A stretch of 64,000 bases of DNA. It comes from Ptychodera flava (lineage: Eukaryota > Hemichordata > Enteropneusta > Ptychoderidae). Location: the NCBI RefSeq assembly GCF_041260155.1, contig NC_091946.1, forward strand, positions 34,997,620 through 35,061,619. The letters are read 5' to 3'. Of the stretch, positions 13,417 through 25,457 are shown piece by piece. Below the pieces are notes generated by a model that saw nothing but the letters and a program-made list of their open reading frames with translations, was not told the origin of the DNA and did not search any database. A program made the translations under genes and the position numbers. Position 1 is the stretch's first letter. Every line of letters starts with the position of its first letter.

Positions 13417-16400
13417 CTAGACAATCTGGATCTCACCAGTACAGTCTTTGCAGCAATTCACAGTAAGGTTTTCGTACTTGGTCATGGGATGAAATCTATT
13501 GATCTTCACCTTGTGGGGTTTGGATGTACCACTACTTGAAGTGGACGCCTCGCCATCGTCGATTGTGTCTGTACATGCTTTGTCCAGCTTCTTGTTTACA
13601 ATTATCTGCAATTAAGAGGCAGCACAAAATGGTCACAAGGTCATACTCAGGATGCATGCACAATATTTCAGCATGCCAAGCCACAGATACATTGCGTACA
13701 TATGCTGTATGTAAAGTACATAAATGCTGTGCACTATAACATTTGAATACAACCTTAACAAATATTATACCGCAAATTATTTCATAACTATTGGGAAACA
13801 AAATGACCCTTTCAAACAAAAATGATTGTAAACAGCTCAGGCTGATAAAGTTCAGCAACTATTCTTCCTTCGATAAAAATTTTAATTTTCTGTCAACATT
13901 ACACAGTATACTACAGGTACTGCACTCAAATTATTTTTTTTTGCACTTTATTATCTGTAGATATCACATTTACAGAATACAAATGCGTGACAAAAATGCA
14001 GTGATAGTCTTCAAATAATCCATTATTTAGTTCGAGGCATATGATAGAGACATTTCCTTGTTATTAATTCTTCGAGCTCTGCAATTATGTATCATAAACG
14101 ACATCACAGCTGCACTATGCTAGTATTAAGATTATTAGTATAACCAAACATGAAACTGTTCCATAAATAAGCTTCATAATTCTTTATGGAGTGAATATGA
14201 AGCACGCGTGACATCATGATGAAATCATTCATGACTGCGAGGTACAAAGTACTTACATCTTTGGCCAACATTTCTGCCGGGGTCCACTCAACAAGGGAAT
14301 GGCACTGTGCAGACACAGCAGAGACCGATTTCTTTTTGCTGCCAGAACCAACATCACCAAGGAGATGTTCGGATATTGTTGCAGCCAACTGATGGTTGAC
14401 CAGGGATAGGGTCATCACGTTTGTTGACGTGTGTGCTGGTTCCTGGGACAGTGTATGACTGCGCTGTAGTGCATCTGACAGGTACTGCAATTTCCTAGTT
14501 TGGAAAATAGTAACATAACTCATGTTAAAAGTCAACTTACATCTTCAGGTACTATTTGTACATGAGGAAGAGGCCTACGAAGAATTTGGTTTACAATGCC
14601 ACTTCATAGGTTAATGACTCTGCCGGCAAGGGAGAAAGTAAAAATGTCTATTGACGAGGTCGTAAGTGTATTGGATAATGTCAATTCAACTCTTGTATTT
14701 CTCTATGTTTTGCCTGTGTTACTCATCTCACGCCTAAACGCCTACACAGTACATATAGTAGTTATTCAGGTATGTTCCATGAAAATCAGGCTTGCAAGGA
14801 TTCATTATGTGCCACTGTCCTGTATTTTTTTATCCCTGCCACAATGCTAATTGCCAACATTAAAAAAATACGGAGTACATTGTTTTACAGTTATAATGTA
14901 TCATTTTTTATTGCATGTAAGATTTCACAGCAGTAATTTTTTGGGATATCATTGTTTTTTTCAAATGGCCAGAATGGACAAAACAGAACATAACCATATG
15001 AAAAAGATTTGGAACTGAAATTCTGTTATTTTTTAATGGATGTACATATTCACATATAACCATGATCACTGTACAGATTCAGACCTAAGGTACAAATATT
15101 CTTGATTTTCAAACTACAACTTACTTGTTTGATTCCATCATATGTGATCTCATTTCATCTCTTTCATTTAGTAATTTTTCAGTGGCAAGACGTGCTTCTT
15201 CATACATTAGGGTTGCTCGTCCCTTCCATCCAACTAGATCATCAACTTGTACCCTGAAAATAAAAATGTACAAATACGATGTAGATACAGTACCAACTGG
15301 AATTGTTTGTGTCAGGACAAAAAAGGAAAACAGGAAAGATTTAAAAATATAAGCAGAAAGCAGGGTTGATTGAAATGAAAATAAGGTATTCATAAGGTGG
15401 TTTATTATTTGACATTCAATATTATGCTGTCTGTCCGGTATCCATTATTTTGTATATGCATAAACTGGTTGTCAGTCTTACAACCAAATGAAGTAAATTC
15501 TATACTTGTGTGTTGTGCAAAGAGGTTTCAAGACACAGCAGAAGGCAACAAAGCTATATTCTGTACACAGAATAATGGAGCCAGTCTGTCACTACATTGG
15601 AACAAGTATGGATTTCATCTAGCTTGCACACTAACGAACAAGACATGAAAGTGGGCTGCAGAGGGCGCTCTACACCTCAGGCACTGTCACTGAGCAGCGA
15701 TCTGAGTGAAATTTGATTTTGTGTGGAATGCAATTGCACATGAGTAAGTTACTGTGGAATGTCATTCAACAGTAAAATACAAAGAGGGCAGTTTATCAAT
15801 TCACAAGTTGAAGCATGTAATGACACGATAATATCCAAATTCAGTTTTCTGAATAGTCCAAAGACTGCTGTTTCATAACAAGTGACTTTGGACTCAAATA
15901 ATTACTAGAATCAACAGTGTATTTGGGGTTTTTTTCACATTTTTTGTTTTTCGTTTTTCATTTTGACTTCATCTTCATTGGCAACTGTCGAGAATGAATT
16001 TTAAAAAGTCCAATATTTCACTGGCTGTGAAGTTTGCAAGAAATACAAATGACCAAACTCTTTCCTCACCTGCTTCCTAGAAATTTACTTCTCCATACAT
16101 CACACTGGATATCTAGCTGTTGTATTGTTTCTCTCTCTTCTGTGAGTGTCTGTATCGTGTTTTCTAGGTCCTCTGCCAGTCTTATCTTGTCCCGCGTCAA
16201 GTCTTCAAGTTGTTGGAACAAGTCTGCCCCAACCGATGCCACTAACAGTCTCTTTATTTCTTTGTTTATCTGTAAATAAAATAAATACTTTTCAGGTACA
16301 GTCATTCAAAAGCAACATTAAACTCGCAATACTGATAATATTTCCATGAAACGCATCAATGAGAAAAACACGATACCATCATGTAAGTCAGTAAAATTCA

Positions 16401-19400
16401 TGTTGATGTATGTTGGAATTAGAAAAGTCAGCAAAAAATTAAGTTGTCACGGGTCTTAAAATGGTCAAATCTGTCAATTTCTTTCAATATGGACATGTAA
16501 TGTGTTACTGCCAGTCTGGATTTCATAGTCTTGATTTGATGGGAACATATAAACATGACGGGAAAAAAAAAAATTTTGCTTGCTGCAGGATCACATTTAA
16601 ATTCCACTGGTAGGACACATGTACAAGTCTACATGGCAGTCATTGACTGTAAAAATTGCTTTCTAACACCTGATGATTACAATTCCCTTGTGCTCAATCA
16701 CATTGGGGAAGGACTTACAATGCATTCAAGTTACTTTGAAGGACAGTCAATATTTCTAGTTCTCAGTAATACATATACACCTGTATGTATGTGGAAGTCT
16801 AAAGGGTCAAAAGTGGATGTTGTTGGGCTCAAAAGATACTTGTATATTAAAGGGCCAGTAATGCTAACTTTTGAAGATTTCGTCATTATCTTTATTTTGT
16901 ATGCCAATTGCAATTTCTTATTCTACTCCCAAAAGAATGTTGAAACACTCACTATTTAGCGTTTCAACTAGCACTGTAATTGTTTAATTCTAGTCTAGAC
17001 CATAATTCACTTGTCAACAGTAAAAATGCAGTCTGTACATGTACAGACTGAGTTGACAAGTTGAATACTGTGTAACTCAACATGCTTGGGGGAGTAGAAC
17101 AAGAAATTATGGTTGACATTAAAAAACAAAACAAGTGAAAAAACTCATCAAAAGATAGCATTTACTGGCCCTTTAATACAGAATCCTGAAGCTGGAAGGT
17201 ACACTTCTCAGTAATTGAGCTTCAAACACAAAGCTTTCCCCGCCACAGTATCGTCCTTGTTACTCATGTACCGGGTACACTGTACATGTAGAGGTCCAAC
17301 CACACTATGGATACAAGTGGAAATAAGCCACATTGTATTGAAAAGTAAAGGTGAATGCAGCATCCATACCTTGACTTGTTCCTGGAGTTTGTACTCCAGG
17401 GAACTCCTCTCTGCCTTCAGTTTCTTCACATCATTTTCCAAGGTGATGATTTTCACCAGTTGTTCATCATGCAGGGACTGTCTGACATCAGGAAGGAGGG
17501 ACACAAGGGAGATCTCCTTGGAAAGTTTAGGAATTCGTGATTCCAGTTTGGAAGGAGCACTCCTTTCGTCTGACACATATTCCATGCCATCTCCGGCAAG
17601 CCTAGGAGTCTGATTTGGATCTATACCTATGTGAAGAAAATATATGACGGTAAAAATAATCAAAGAACCTAGAAAAAACATTACTTTAAGAAAGTGGAAA
17701 AGGCTATACATGTGTTTGGTGTTAATTCTTCTGGATGACAGTTTCTTCGAACCCATATGAAACTTTCAATGTGAAAATAACCATCACTTGTATCAAAGAA
17801 AGTTGTTTTTTGTTGTCCTTATCGTGAGTTTACTGAGACCATGGTCATGCTTGGGTAATTATCAGATCAGACGTCTAGTAGCGTAATCACTGCACCATGA
17901 TCTGCCAATTATATCAAGAACCCTATCACAGACACTTCAGTCAGTATAAAGATAATTTATCATTCCTTTCAGAATTGTCACTGCCTTAAATCTACATTCT
18001 GATAAGACTTTTTACTGGTAAAAAGACATTTCACACACTTTCAGCAAATGAGCTGGAGAATCCCACAATTCTAAATAGCATTGGGAAACTAAACCTCTCT
18101 GCTTGTGACTTGTATTCTGTAAGTCAATTATTATCCAACACATGGTTTTGCCATGCCCAATTCCACTGAATTCCGTCATTTAACTTACATGTACGTCAGT
18201 CAGCAGTGTTTTGTTTGCAGAATTAAATTCACAATGTAAAGGCTAAAATCACAATAACTGCTGAACTGAATTTTATTAGATTTACATGTATACTATCCCC
18301 ATATAACAGTAACAATGATGTGGTCATCAAACGAAATTGACAAGCTTATATGATTCATTCAATGTCTTTGTTCCTACTAACTGATTTCTATTTACACTTG
18401 CTGTCAAAAACCACATTTATAAAGACAAACAGCAATGACACTATTATTCCTTTATAAAAATGAATACTTTCATACAAATTTCTGTTCAAAAAAGTCATGG
18501 AATTAACAGTTATCTAACCATTTTCCTAGCACAAAGGATGTCATACTACAATCCTGAATAACCGAATGTTCCTGCATAAAGGAGATGACATACATGGCAC
18601 AAGTTGGGACAGATGCTGCTATTTTAATACCCATTGTAGTGGCTCATTCCGCTAACAGCTCATTGAGTCTGCTTTTCTCTGTGTAATGATTTGATACACA
18701 TTTTAATGACCTCCTAACAATGTTGCTGCAATGCCAGAATAACCCTTTGAGTTGAACACTGAACAACGATCACGTGAAATGACAACTACGAGAACTAAAC
18801 CCAAACATTTTCATAAATAATTGTAACAAAATTTTCTGTTCAGATTAGTGTAAAGTATTTCCCTTCCAGTTTGTAGGACCTTTCTTGATAAAGTCAAGTA
18901 TTTTATTGCAGATATACTGATTCCATCTTTTCCCGCTTCCTTTCCCTGTTGGTACATGTAGATTCACCTGACCTATTAAACAATGAGACTCAGTCACTGT
19001 ACTGCAATTTTTAAGTATAAGTAGGGTTCCCCACAGGAGGATGTTGAGGGATGGCCCACCTTCTGCATTGTAAGCAGCCTATTCATAACCATACAGAGGA
19101 TAAATTTTCACAACAAACAAATATATAAATTATGCAGTGCAAATTAGCCGCCCACCTGTTTTTTTCCAGCTGTGGTGAACATGGGTGAAAGAGTTTAAAG
19201 TGTTATTAATATTCTGAAAAAGAAACACATACAGATCCTGGGACTAATGTTTTTTATCTATGGTTTCAAGCTGCAGTACACGTAGTTGCAATACAGGCTG
19301 ACCTGGTTAGGTACCAGTATGCAGTAGATAGGGACAAGGGTGAGCCGCTCAATAAGCCAAGGCCTATAAGTCTAACGCTGGGCTGGTACAGTTATCTATT

Positions 19401-20250
19401 TCAGCAAACAATTCACAGACTAGAGGATCTGGCAGTGTTTTGCTCACCCATGGGTAAAATTTTGTATGAAATTTTTAAAGGCTTCAGAGTATAGTTATAA
19501 TCAAGTAATGCATATCTTAAACCCTAATAGCCTTCTGATAACTGTCAAGAGTGTACATGTCTTTATCCTACTGGGTTGATTTTGGTTGAATACATACATC
19601 CTTCTTTTGAAGATCTTTTTAAAGAGAAGGTCCAGATTAATGGAAAGAACCATTCCCATATCCCAACTCCATATATTTACTTATTCTTTCTTGATTAGGG
19701 CCCATTGGGACCCCATTATTTTATATTAAATGGTTTAGGAGTTAAAGGTATAGAGTTTGCTGTGGAAAAAGGATGTGTGAACTTAATATCAATAATTCAT
19801 ATTCTACTTGTAAGGGAAATAGTGGTTTGAAGTCTGCCTCAAAAAGGAGTAAACGCTAGTCATTTTAGCGAATACAGTCCAACAGAACCTTTACTTATCA
19901 CATTTGTATCACTGAACTAGATTGCTTGCCTTGAGCAGAAGGGTGTTAGACAAGTTCAAATCTTTGACAAATCACACCAGAAATAATTGATGTGAAGCAG
20001 TCGCTAAGTACAACCACCACTTGAGGTTTCTGCTGCTTTGTACATGTCTTTTTTTAATCATTGTTATCACCACAACTACTACTACTACAAGTACGACTAC
20101 TACAACTCCTACTGAACAATTATAAATGTAAGTTTACTCACCTCTGTCCATAACTTGAGCTGCAACTCCCTGAGATATACTTTTTTCATAGCCTTGTGCC
20201 ACTTGTGGTTTCATTCCAACAACTGGGTTACTGTAACGTTTGGTGCTCAT
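13417..20250 (-). CDS. BLZF1: Golgin-45 (BLZF1) orthologue, six coding exons
   Basis: Golgin-45 is a coiled-coil tether of medial Golgi cisternae that binds Rab2 and the PDZ domains of GRASP55. Coding exons, 5' to 3' on the minus strand, are 20250-20142, 17626-17370, 16269-16070, 15253-15125, 14494-14257 and 13605-13417. All have GT-AG borders and their phases fit, giving 373 residues against about 400 in human. Exon 3 encodes LLVASVGADL and IQCDVWRSKFLGSR (residues ~130-189), near-identical to the vertebrate protein. Exon 5 encodes LVNHQLAATISEHLLGDVG. The C-terminus, RFHPMTKYENLTVNCC then KDCTGEIQIV, keeps the cysteine pair known in the mammalian protein to share a zinc ion with GRASP55, and a hydrophobic C-terminal residue for the PDZ groove. 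Residues ~80-235 are heptad-rich coiled coil. The first ATG is preceded by an acceptor AG about 8 bases upstream, suggesting an untranslated leader exon further up. Intron 1 (17627-20141) and the others show nothing but one MITE. Confidence 0.95.
16847..17176. mobile_element. Hairpin MITE with TTAA ends in a BLZF1 intron
   Basis: The perfect terminal repeat TATTAAAGGGCCAGTAA occurs on the left and its reverse complement on the right. Weaker inverted similarity continues inward for ~100 bp, and a perfect 22-bp palindrome sits at 17029-17050 in the centre. TTAA at both borders suggests a TTAA-targeting superfamily (piggyBac or Kolobok type). It lies between BLZF1 coding exons 2 and 3 and encodes nothing. 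Confidence 0.75.
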
Positions 20251-20390
20251 AGTCACCTCTGCAACAACAAATATAATATGTTGACAGTTGAACAATTTCA
20301 ATTTTTTTCGGATCATCAGGGCCTCACTTGCACTTTTTTGATCCAAGTTCTTACTGTAAAACTCTCCCGCCAAGACTCATCTGCAACAAG

Positions 20391-20852
20391 GTACACTAGA
20401 CCAAAAGGGGTATTCTCCCGATCGGAAGACTTCCTAAAAATATTGTTATATGTATTTTGATACGGTATTCAATGACAGTTTTCTCCAAAATGATAGAATT
20501 CTCCCGATCAGGAGGCTTTGTCCAAAATGTGTAAGTTACAAAGTGTCAATGAATGAATTCTGGAACATGACGTTACGTACAAATGGAGTTGATCCACATT
20601 GCGGAAATAAATTTTTCATGTAAGTGACAATTTTCTGTACGCCTTTTCTACAGAAGGTATCACTATTATTGAATAAATTTGAAAATATACAAAGAAAGCA
20701 ATGGTGAACCTTTTCAGAATATGGTAAGCCCACCCTCAAATTTGATAATGAACAAACTGATACACTTTTCTGAATGCGCAAATGTTTATGATTAGGAGGT
20801 CAAGTTTTTTCCCGATCGGGAGAAACACCCTCCTTTTTAGGTCAAGTGTGCT
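20391..20852. mobile_element. MITE with CCCGATCGG-bearing inverted ends, just upstream of BLZF1
   Basis: The left end reads CACTAGACC, then AAAAGGGG, then TTCTCCCGATCGG. The right end, reverse-complemented, reads CACTTGACC, AAAAAGGAGG and TCTCCCGATCGGG. The ends are therefore inverted over ~40 bp with a few mismatches. A further TTCTCCCGATCAGG lies inside near 20498. No target duplication is obvious. It sits ~140 bp upstream of the BLZF1 start codon, in the leader intron or promoter region. Confidence 0.6.
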
Positions 20853-21991
20853 TTGCTGTGCTATCACTCAATGAAGTCAAGTTTGTCAAAAATATTAATA
20901 TTATGATCATGATAGACAGTAGGAATCGAATGTCTATGGTTGGACAACGTACATGTGCTATGGATCGAGGTAACGCCATTTACAAGAACATGAAGTAAGT
21001 TTCTCCATTCTCCGGTTCAAAATTTCGTGTATGCATGGTTCAGGCGTAAAATTGTCTTGCCAGGAAATTTACTCACTAGATTACATTTCATTTCAATGGA
21101 AAACAAAAAGCTATGACACCTTCATAATCCTCTTACACAGACAAGAACATACTCGATCCTGGGATCGAATCCCCTACCCGACCACTGAGATTTAAATGCC
21201 GGAATAGAAGAAAGTGTGAGGCAGTATGTGCCAGACTTCCACGTTCATGATATTATTGTTATTACATATATTTTGAAATGGGTGGAAATCATCCGCGTGT
21301 TGTTCGCGAAACAAGCGGAACCGGCCATGATTGCGGAGGTCACAAGTGCTGCCCTACAAGTGTCCACACCAGTGACACCGATCTGAGGGCCGTCTCTTCT
21401 GGCCCTGCTATAACTTCACGGCTGCTCCATCGAAACTTACCTATTTCTGCCGTTAATACTGTATCAAATTTGTGCTGTCAATTCATTTGAAGTGTTATTT
21501 TACATGCTGCTGAAGCGTCGAGCTCGACAACCTGAAGTCGAATTACAAACTGTAAATCATAGAATTGCGTTGTGTACACATCCCAAAACGAGGTCGAAGT
21601 GGAGCGCCAGCTAGTGGTAAGTTAGTGAAAATAAAAACGTAACTGAGGTTAGACTTGAATTCGGATTTCAATTCGCCTGAATGACGACAATTATTTGTAT
21701 GCTTTTCAAGCTAGCTGAATTTGTTGAACTTTTTATCACATATCATTGAAGTTCTTTTAGTTAAAACTAGATAATTAAAATATTTACAGGACGATTTTAC
21801 TGTTCGTCACTGAGCTCTGATATTACGTAAAAAGGTTATCAGAAAAATTCGGACAATTTTGCCACACACAACAAAAGAGCGTACTTTTTAATTCATTGCA
21901 CTTACACAGTGTACCTGTGTACATATGGAACATGTGGTTAAATATGTGAACCACAACTTACACATTAAATGCAATAACTCTGAATTGCGAT
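20853..21991. other. Upstream flank of BLZF1, no gene seen
   Basis: This stretch probably holds the BLZF1 promoter and leader exon on the minus strand, but no specific element can be proved from sequence. The frame at 21278-21490 shows no domain. Confidence 0.35.
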
Positions 21992-22404
21992 TACAATCAT
22001 TTTCAGTAATAGAGCGCGAAGCCACTGCAGTGAACTGCAATAAAACTGCTTACACTAATTAGTTTCAGCTGTAGCCGTGGCCACTTTGGTGTTGAACAAG
22101 GCTACTTGATACAGACAAAAAGTCTGCTTGTACAAAGGCAAAACTAGCTCTGTCTGAGGCTCGGGTTGTAAATGAGAGTTTACGATTGGCACCCTGTGTT
22201 CAAGATTAAGATACAATGTAATATTACCATGCACTGGTCCATGTACAAATCTTTTTTATTTCAACTTCCCCAGACAAACTGTCTGCATGGGACATACAAT
22301 GTTGTCGAATTTGCCAGCTGGCTACAGCTGAAACTAATTAGTGTGAGCAGTTTTATAGCAGTTCACTGCAGTGGCTTCGCGCTCTATTACTGAAAATGGT
22401 TGTA
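21992..22404. mobile_element. 413-bp MITE with ~95-bp inverted ends
   Basis: The left arm starts TACAATCATTTTCAGTAATA and runs through GAGCGCGAAGCCACTGCAG to the CAGCTGTAGCC region. The right arm is its reverse complement with only a few mismatches, ending GAAAATGGTTGTA. The centre is unrelated to either arm. It is non-coding, and the superfamily is unknown because no clear target duplication is visible. Confidence 0.75.
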
Positions 22405-23304
22405 TTTTCTGCATTTACCTTACAAAAAAGAGAAAGTATGTTGGCGGCTTTTACAGAGATTGACAATTATACTCACGAAATTAGCAAGGATAACTTCCAC
22501 TTTAAGTTTGTCGTTTTTTTTATAGATGACCATGTTTTTTTCTATATGTACCATACATTTGTTGGAAATTGTTATTTTTTTTCTATCCCTTGCACTGACT
22601 GGGCATTCACCGTCATAAATAAAATTATTGAAAACAATTCATCAAATTGACAATCAATGTAAAATTCGTTCACTATTTCTGTTATTCACTCAAAGCAAAA
22701 ACATGTTGATTGTCTTTCTCATGAACTTTACTGATGATTAATAATTTTCACACCTATACATGACTTGAACAAACCAGGATAAAAAAGCAATCTATTTTAG
22801 AACAATAACATATCAAGTAAATATCAAAAAAACTATTTACCCATGACAACGTAAGAGGCATAATTATACATGAGAACTCATCAATCTTGTAAAATTTCTA
22901 AGATGTACATCATAGAGACAATTCTTACTGAAAAACGTCTACATAAGTAAAACAAATAAATGTACAAAGAAACTTTAATGTAGTTGTGACTGTCCCACTG
23001 TTAAATCTCATCGATATGATCATAAAATATGTTTAAAAAATTAAAACTGGAATAAACTCTTTCATTAATCATAAAGTAGTAATTGTCATAGTTAACGTTA
23101 GTTAGAAAACCATTGTGTTAGACAAAAAATGCGGCAGAAAAAAGAGAGGGTCAACCATATAGCCAAAAAAAACAAAGAGATGGGTCGACTTGTTGATCTA
23201 TTTATAAATCAGTTACTACTTGTATGGTCACCATGATAACTTGAAGTCTTCTCTATACTCTCATTCTAATAAATGAATTACGTTCCACTCTATTCATTCA
23301 TTAA
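22405..23304. other. Nothing recognised
   Basis: AT-rich sequence without a gene. It contains one copy (23177-23211) of a 35-bp sequence that recurs almost exactly at 30844-30878. Confidence 0.45.
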
Positions 23305-23684
23305 GGCCAAAAAATTAAATTGTGCTGTTCCAATATCATGGTTTTCAAAAATAGGGTAGGTATGTCGGCAGGAATTTTTTTTCCAAAATATTTTCAATTT
23401 TAAATATGCATTTTCAGGGGGTCAAACACTGGCCACAAAATTTCCAGAAAAATTGTATCATACCACGGTTAGAGTAACCGTGATCATACATATAAAAGAA
23501 AACAAACATAAAGACATCCTCGTTCAAGCAAAAATCAAATGCCAAGTAACGAACTCGTAATTTTACTGGTTTTTTCTTTCTTTTTTCTACTTCCGTGTTT
23601 ACGTCGCTCTAAAAAGTTTAGGGTTGGCAGGTAAAAATAGTGTAGGTCGGGTTATCGGAACGCCACAACTTTTTTTGTTCGGCC
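23305..23684. mobile_element. PIF/Harbinger-like MITE with TAA duplication
   Basis: TAA (23302-23304 and 23685-23687) flanks a 380-bp element whose ends are GGCCAAAAAATTAAATTGTG and, reverse-complemented, GGCCGAACAAAAAAAGTTGTG-like sequence, both continuing into GTTCC. A three-base TWA duplication with GGCC-type termini is the hallmark of PIF/Harbinger. No transposase is encoded. Confidence 0.75.
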
Positions 23685-23726
23685 TAATGATGGATCAGCC
23701 AGGGGTGGCAGCTTTATTACAGACAC

Positions 23727-23767
23727 CACAGAGTAATATCATAGACTGTCTATGATATTACTCTGTG
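23727..23767. repeat. Perfect 20-bp palindrome with one-base centre
   Basis: Both arms read CACAGAGTAATATCATAGAC when the right one is reverse-complemented, separated by a single T at 23747. There is no mismatch. It lies between a Harbinger-like MITE and the composite foldback region. Confidence 0.95.
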
Positions 23768-24335
23768 CAGACACGTAGGGAAAAACATACAGAACACATT
23801 ATACCATGGTGCGGAAGCAGATGGCGGACGCAAATGAAATGAAATACCCGCGTCACATGTGCATGCCGTCCAGGAAAAAACAGAGGTAAAAAACCTAAGA
23901 TAAGGGAAATTCTCTGGAAACCTGTGTCCGAAAACAATGCACAACACAGGACCACGGGATTGTGTCGAACTTCACCACTTTTGTTCACTCCCTCAATACA
24001 AAGACAAAACAACATCTTTGTTTTTGATGATAACTTGGACGAACCCGTCAGTAGGCTGCTGAGGTGAGTGTCTGGCTAGAGTAGACTGAATATCTAATAA
24101 TTCCTAACTTTCCACTAATAGCTCCGTAGCCCCGCCCACACACTATTTATCAATGCCATATGTCAAATTCATAACGCGAAGACATCGAACAGCGAGAAAT
24201 TATATATACTGAGCTTTAATATAGAAATAACGTGCGACGCGCTGACCATTAACGTTTATTATATTTTATTACACCTCACTCATTCAGCGTGCACTGCCAT
24301 TGGTTAAACACGACTCACGTGACATGTAAAAGTAT

Positions 24336-24520
24336 ACACATATTGACTGGCCATGAGGGCAACAGCATACGTCTGTACCCCGAGGGACTGTGAGTCACCC
24401 CCAAAAACAGACTGTTTCCGGAGGTCGTAGGCCGAGGGAAACAGTCTGTTTTTGGGGGTGACTCACAGGCCCGAGGGGTTAAAGACGTATGCTGTTGCCC
24501 TCATGCCAGTCAATATGTGT
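24336..24520. repeat. 185-bp GC-rich hairpin
   Basis: The arms of ~85 bp start ACACATATTGACTGG and include GAGGGCAACAGCATACGTC and GAGTCACCCCCAAAAACAG. They differ by a handful of positions. The loop near 24428 is the asymmetric word GTCGTAGGCCGAGGG, similar to the loop of the hairpin at 25497. Further inverted similarity links 24519-24545 with 24983-25008 (GTTTTGTAACACACCTCATC). Confidence 0.85.
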
Positions 24521-24840
24521 TTTGTAACACACCTCATCCGTAGCCATGCATAAGAACGTACTATACACAAAACTTGTCGCATGTAGGTCTATGATGTAAT
24601 ATGTTGGAGTGGTTCAATAAGAAACAGTCTTTCCTAAAAAGATCGCAATACTTCTGCAAAACGTTCAATGCACCTTTGATTATAATTTTGTCCGTATCGA
24701 GTCCTTGTTGGAAACCAAAGCATTCAATTCTTCTTCAGAAATTAGGATAAACTAAGAAATGTCTGGATTATCGTTTCGATCGGGCGCAGACGACATCTTT
24801 GTTTACATTCCGGTGCGCGTTCGCGTCAAATATCGTTTTT

Positions 24841-24915
24841 GACGTCAGCGGGCATCATTTTTCGGAACTGATGCCTGGCAGGCAACAGTTCCAACAAATG
24901 ATGCCTGATGACGTC
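24841..24915. repeat. 75-bp hairpin with GACGTC ends
   Basis: GACGTCAGCGGGCATCATTT on the left pairs with AAATGATGCCTGATGACGTC on the right, and GGAACTGATGCCTG pairs with CAGGCAACAGTTCC around the centre. The word GATGATGCCC recurs in the neighbouring tandem repeat and in the hairpin at 25497. Confidence 0.75.
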
Positions 24916-25008
24916 GTTTACGTGGATCAGCACAAAAAGAACGCATCCCACGTGACTATCAATTGGCGAATTAGAATACAGACTGCGGATGAGGTGTGTT
25001 ACAAAACG

Positions 25009-25071
25009 TGATGATGCCCTCTGCGAATGTGATGATGCCCTCTGCGAACTTGATGATGCCCTCTGCATTTG
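25009..25071 (+). repeat. 21-bp tandem repeat, three copies
   Basis: The unit TGATGATGCCCTCTGCGAA is repeated three times with a 21-bp period and minor changes. It carries the GATGATGCCCTC word shared with the adjacent hairpins. Confidence 0.9.
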
Positions 25072-25164
25072 ATATTACATGGATGACGTCATTTTACTTA
25101 CTGCGCATCCTTTCTGCGCAAAACAAATTGTCGTTCGCTTGTTGTACTTTGCAGTTGGCAACTT

Positions 25165-25430
25165 ATGGCTGCGAAACGTCATGCAGAGCTGTCACCGGCA
25201 CAGTTAGACGGTATTTTGATGCAAGTAAACAGCAAACGAACGAAAATGGCAACAAGGAATGCAATTTTTTTTGTTCAGCGACTATGCAAGCAACAAATTT
25301 GGATACGCCACCAAGGAGATCGGCAAACTTTAGCAGCAACCCTAGACTCCGCACTGACAACATTTTCGCTGAGGTCCGGACTCGGAAGGCGAACTGTACT
25401 CGAAGAAGTCTTTGTGTTTTTGTTTCTTTG
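25165..25430 (+). pseudogene. Crypton-like tyrosine recombinase N-terminal fragment
   Basis: The start MAAKRHAELSPAQLDGIL, then NSKRTKMATRNAIFFVQ, fits the N-terminal region of Crypton-derived proteins (DUF3504, KIAA1958/ZMYM/QRICH1 relatives), which typically begin MAAKRF-like and continue with a helix reading N-S-K-N-T-K-x-A-T. A second conserved block, FAEVRTRKANCTRRSL (25367-25414), is in a different frame from the first, so at least one frameshift separates them. The catalytic domain (R-H-x-x-R-Y) is absent. In Cryptons this protein carries out site-specific recombination for transposition; this copy cannot. The fragment stops before the hairpin at 25497. Recognition is from family memory, without a search. 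Confidence 0.6.
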
Positions 25431-25457
25431 CATGTTTGCTTGTTCGGTGTAATAAAA

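Noticed and set aside
21140-21180. tRNA-like B box on the minus strand (GATTCGATCCC)
   Set aside because: The A-box-like word is almost adjacent, there is no acceptor stem, and no second copy was seen; at most a decayed SINE.
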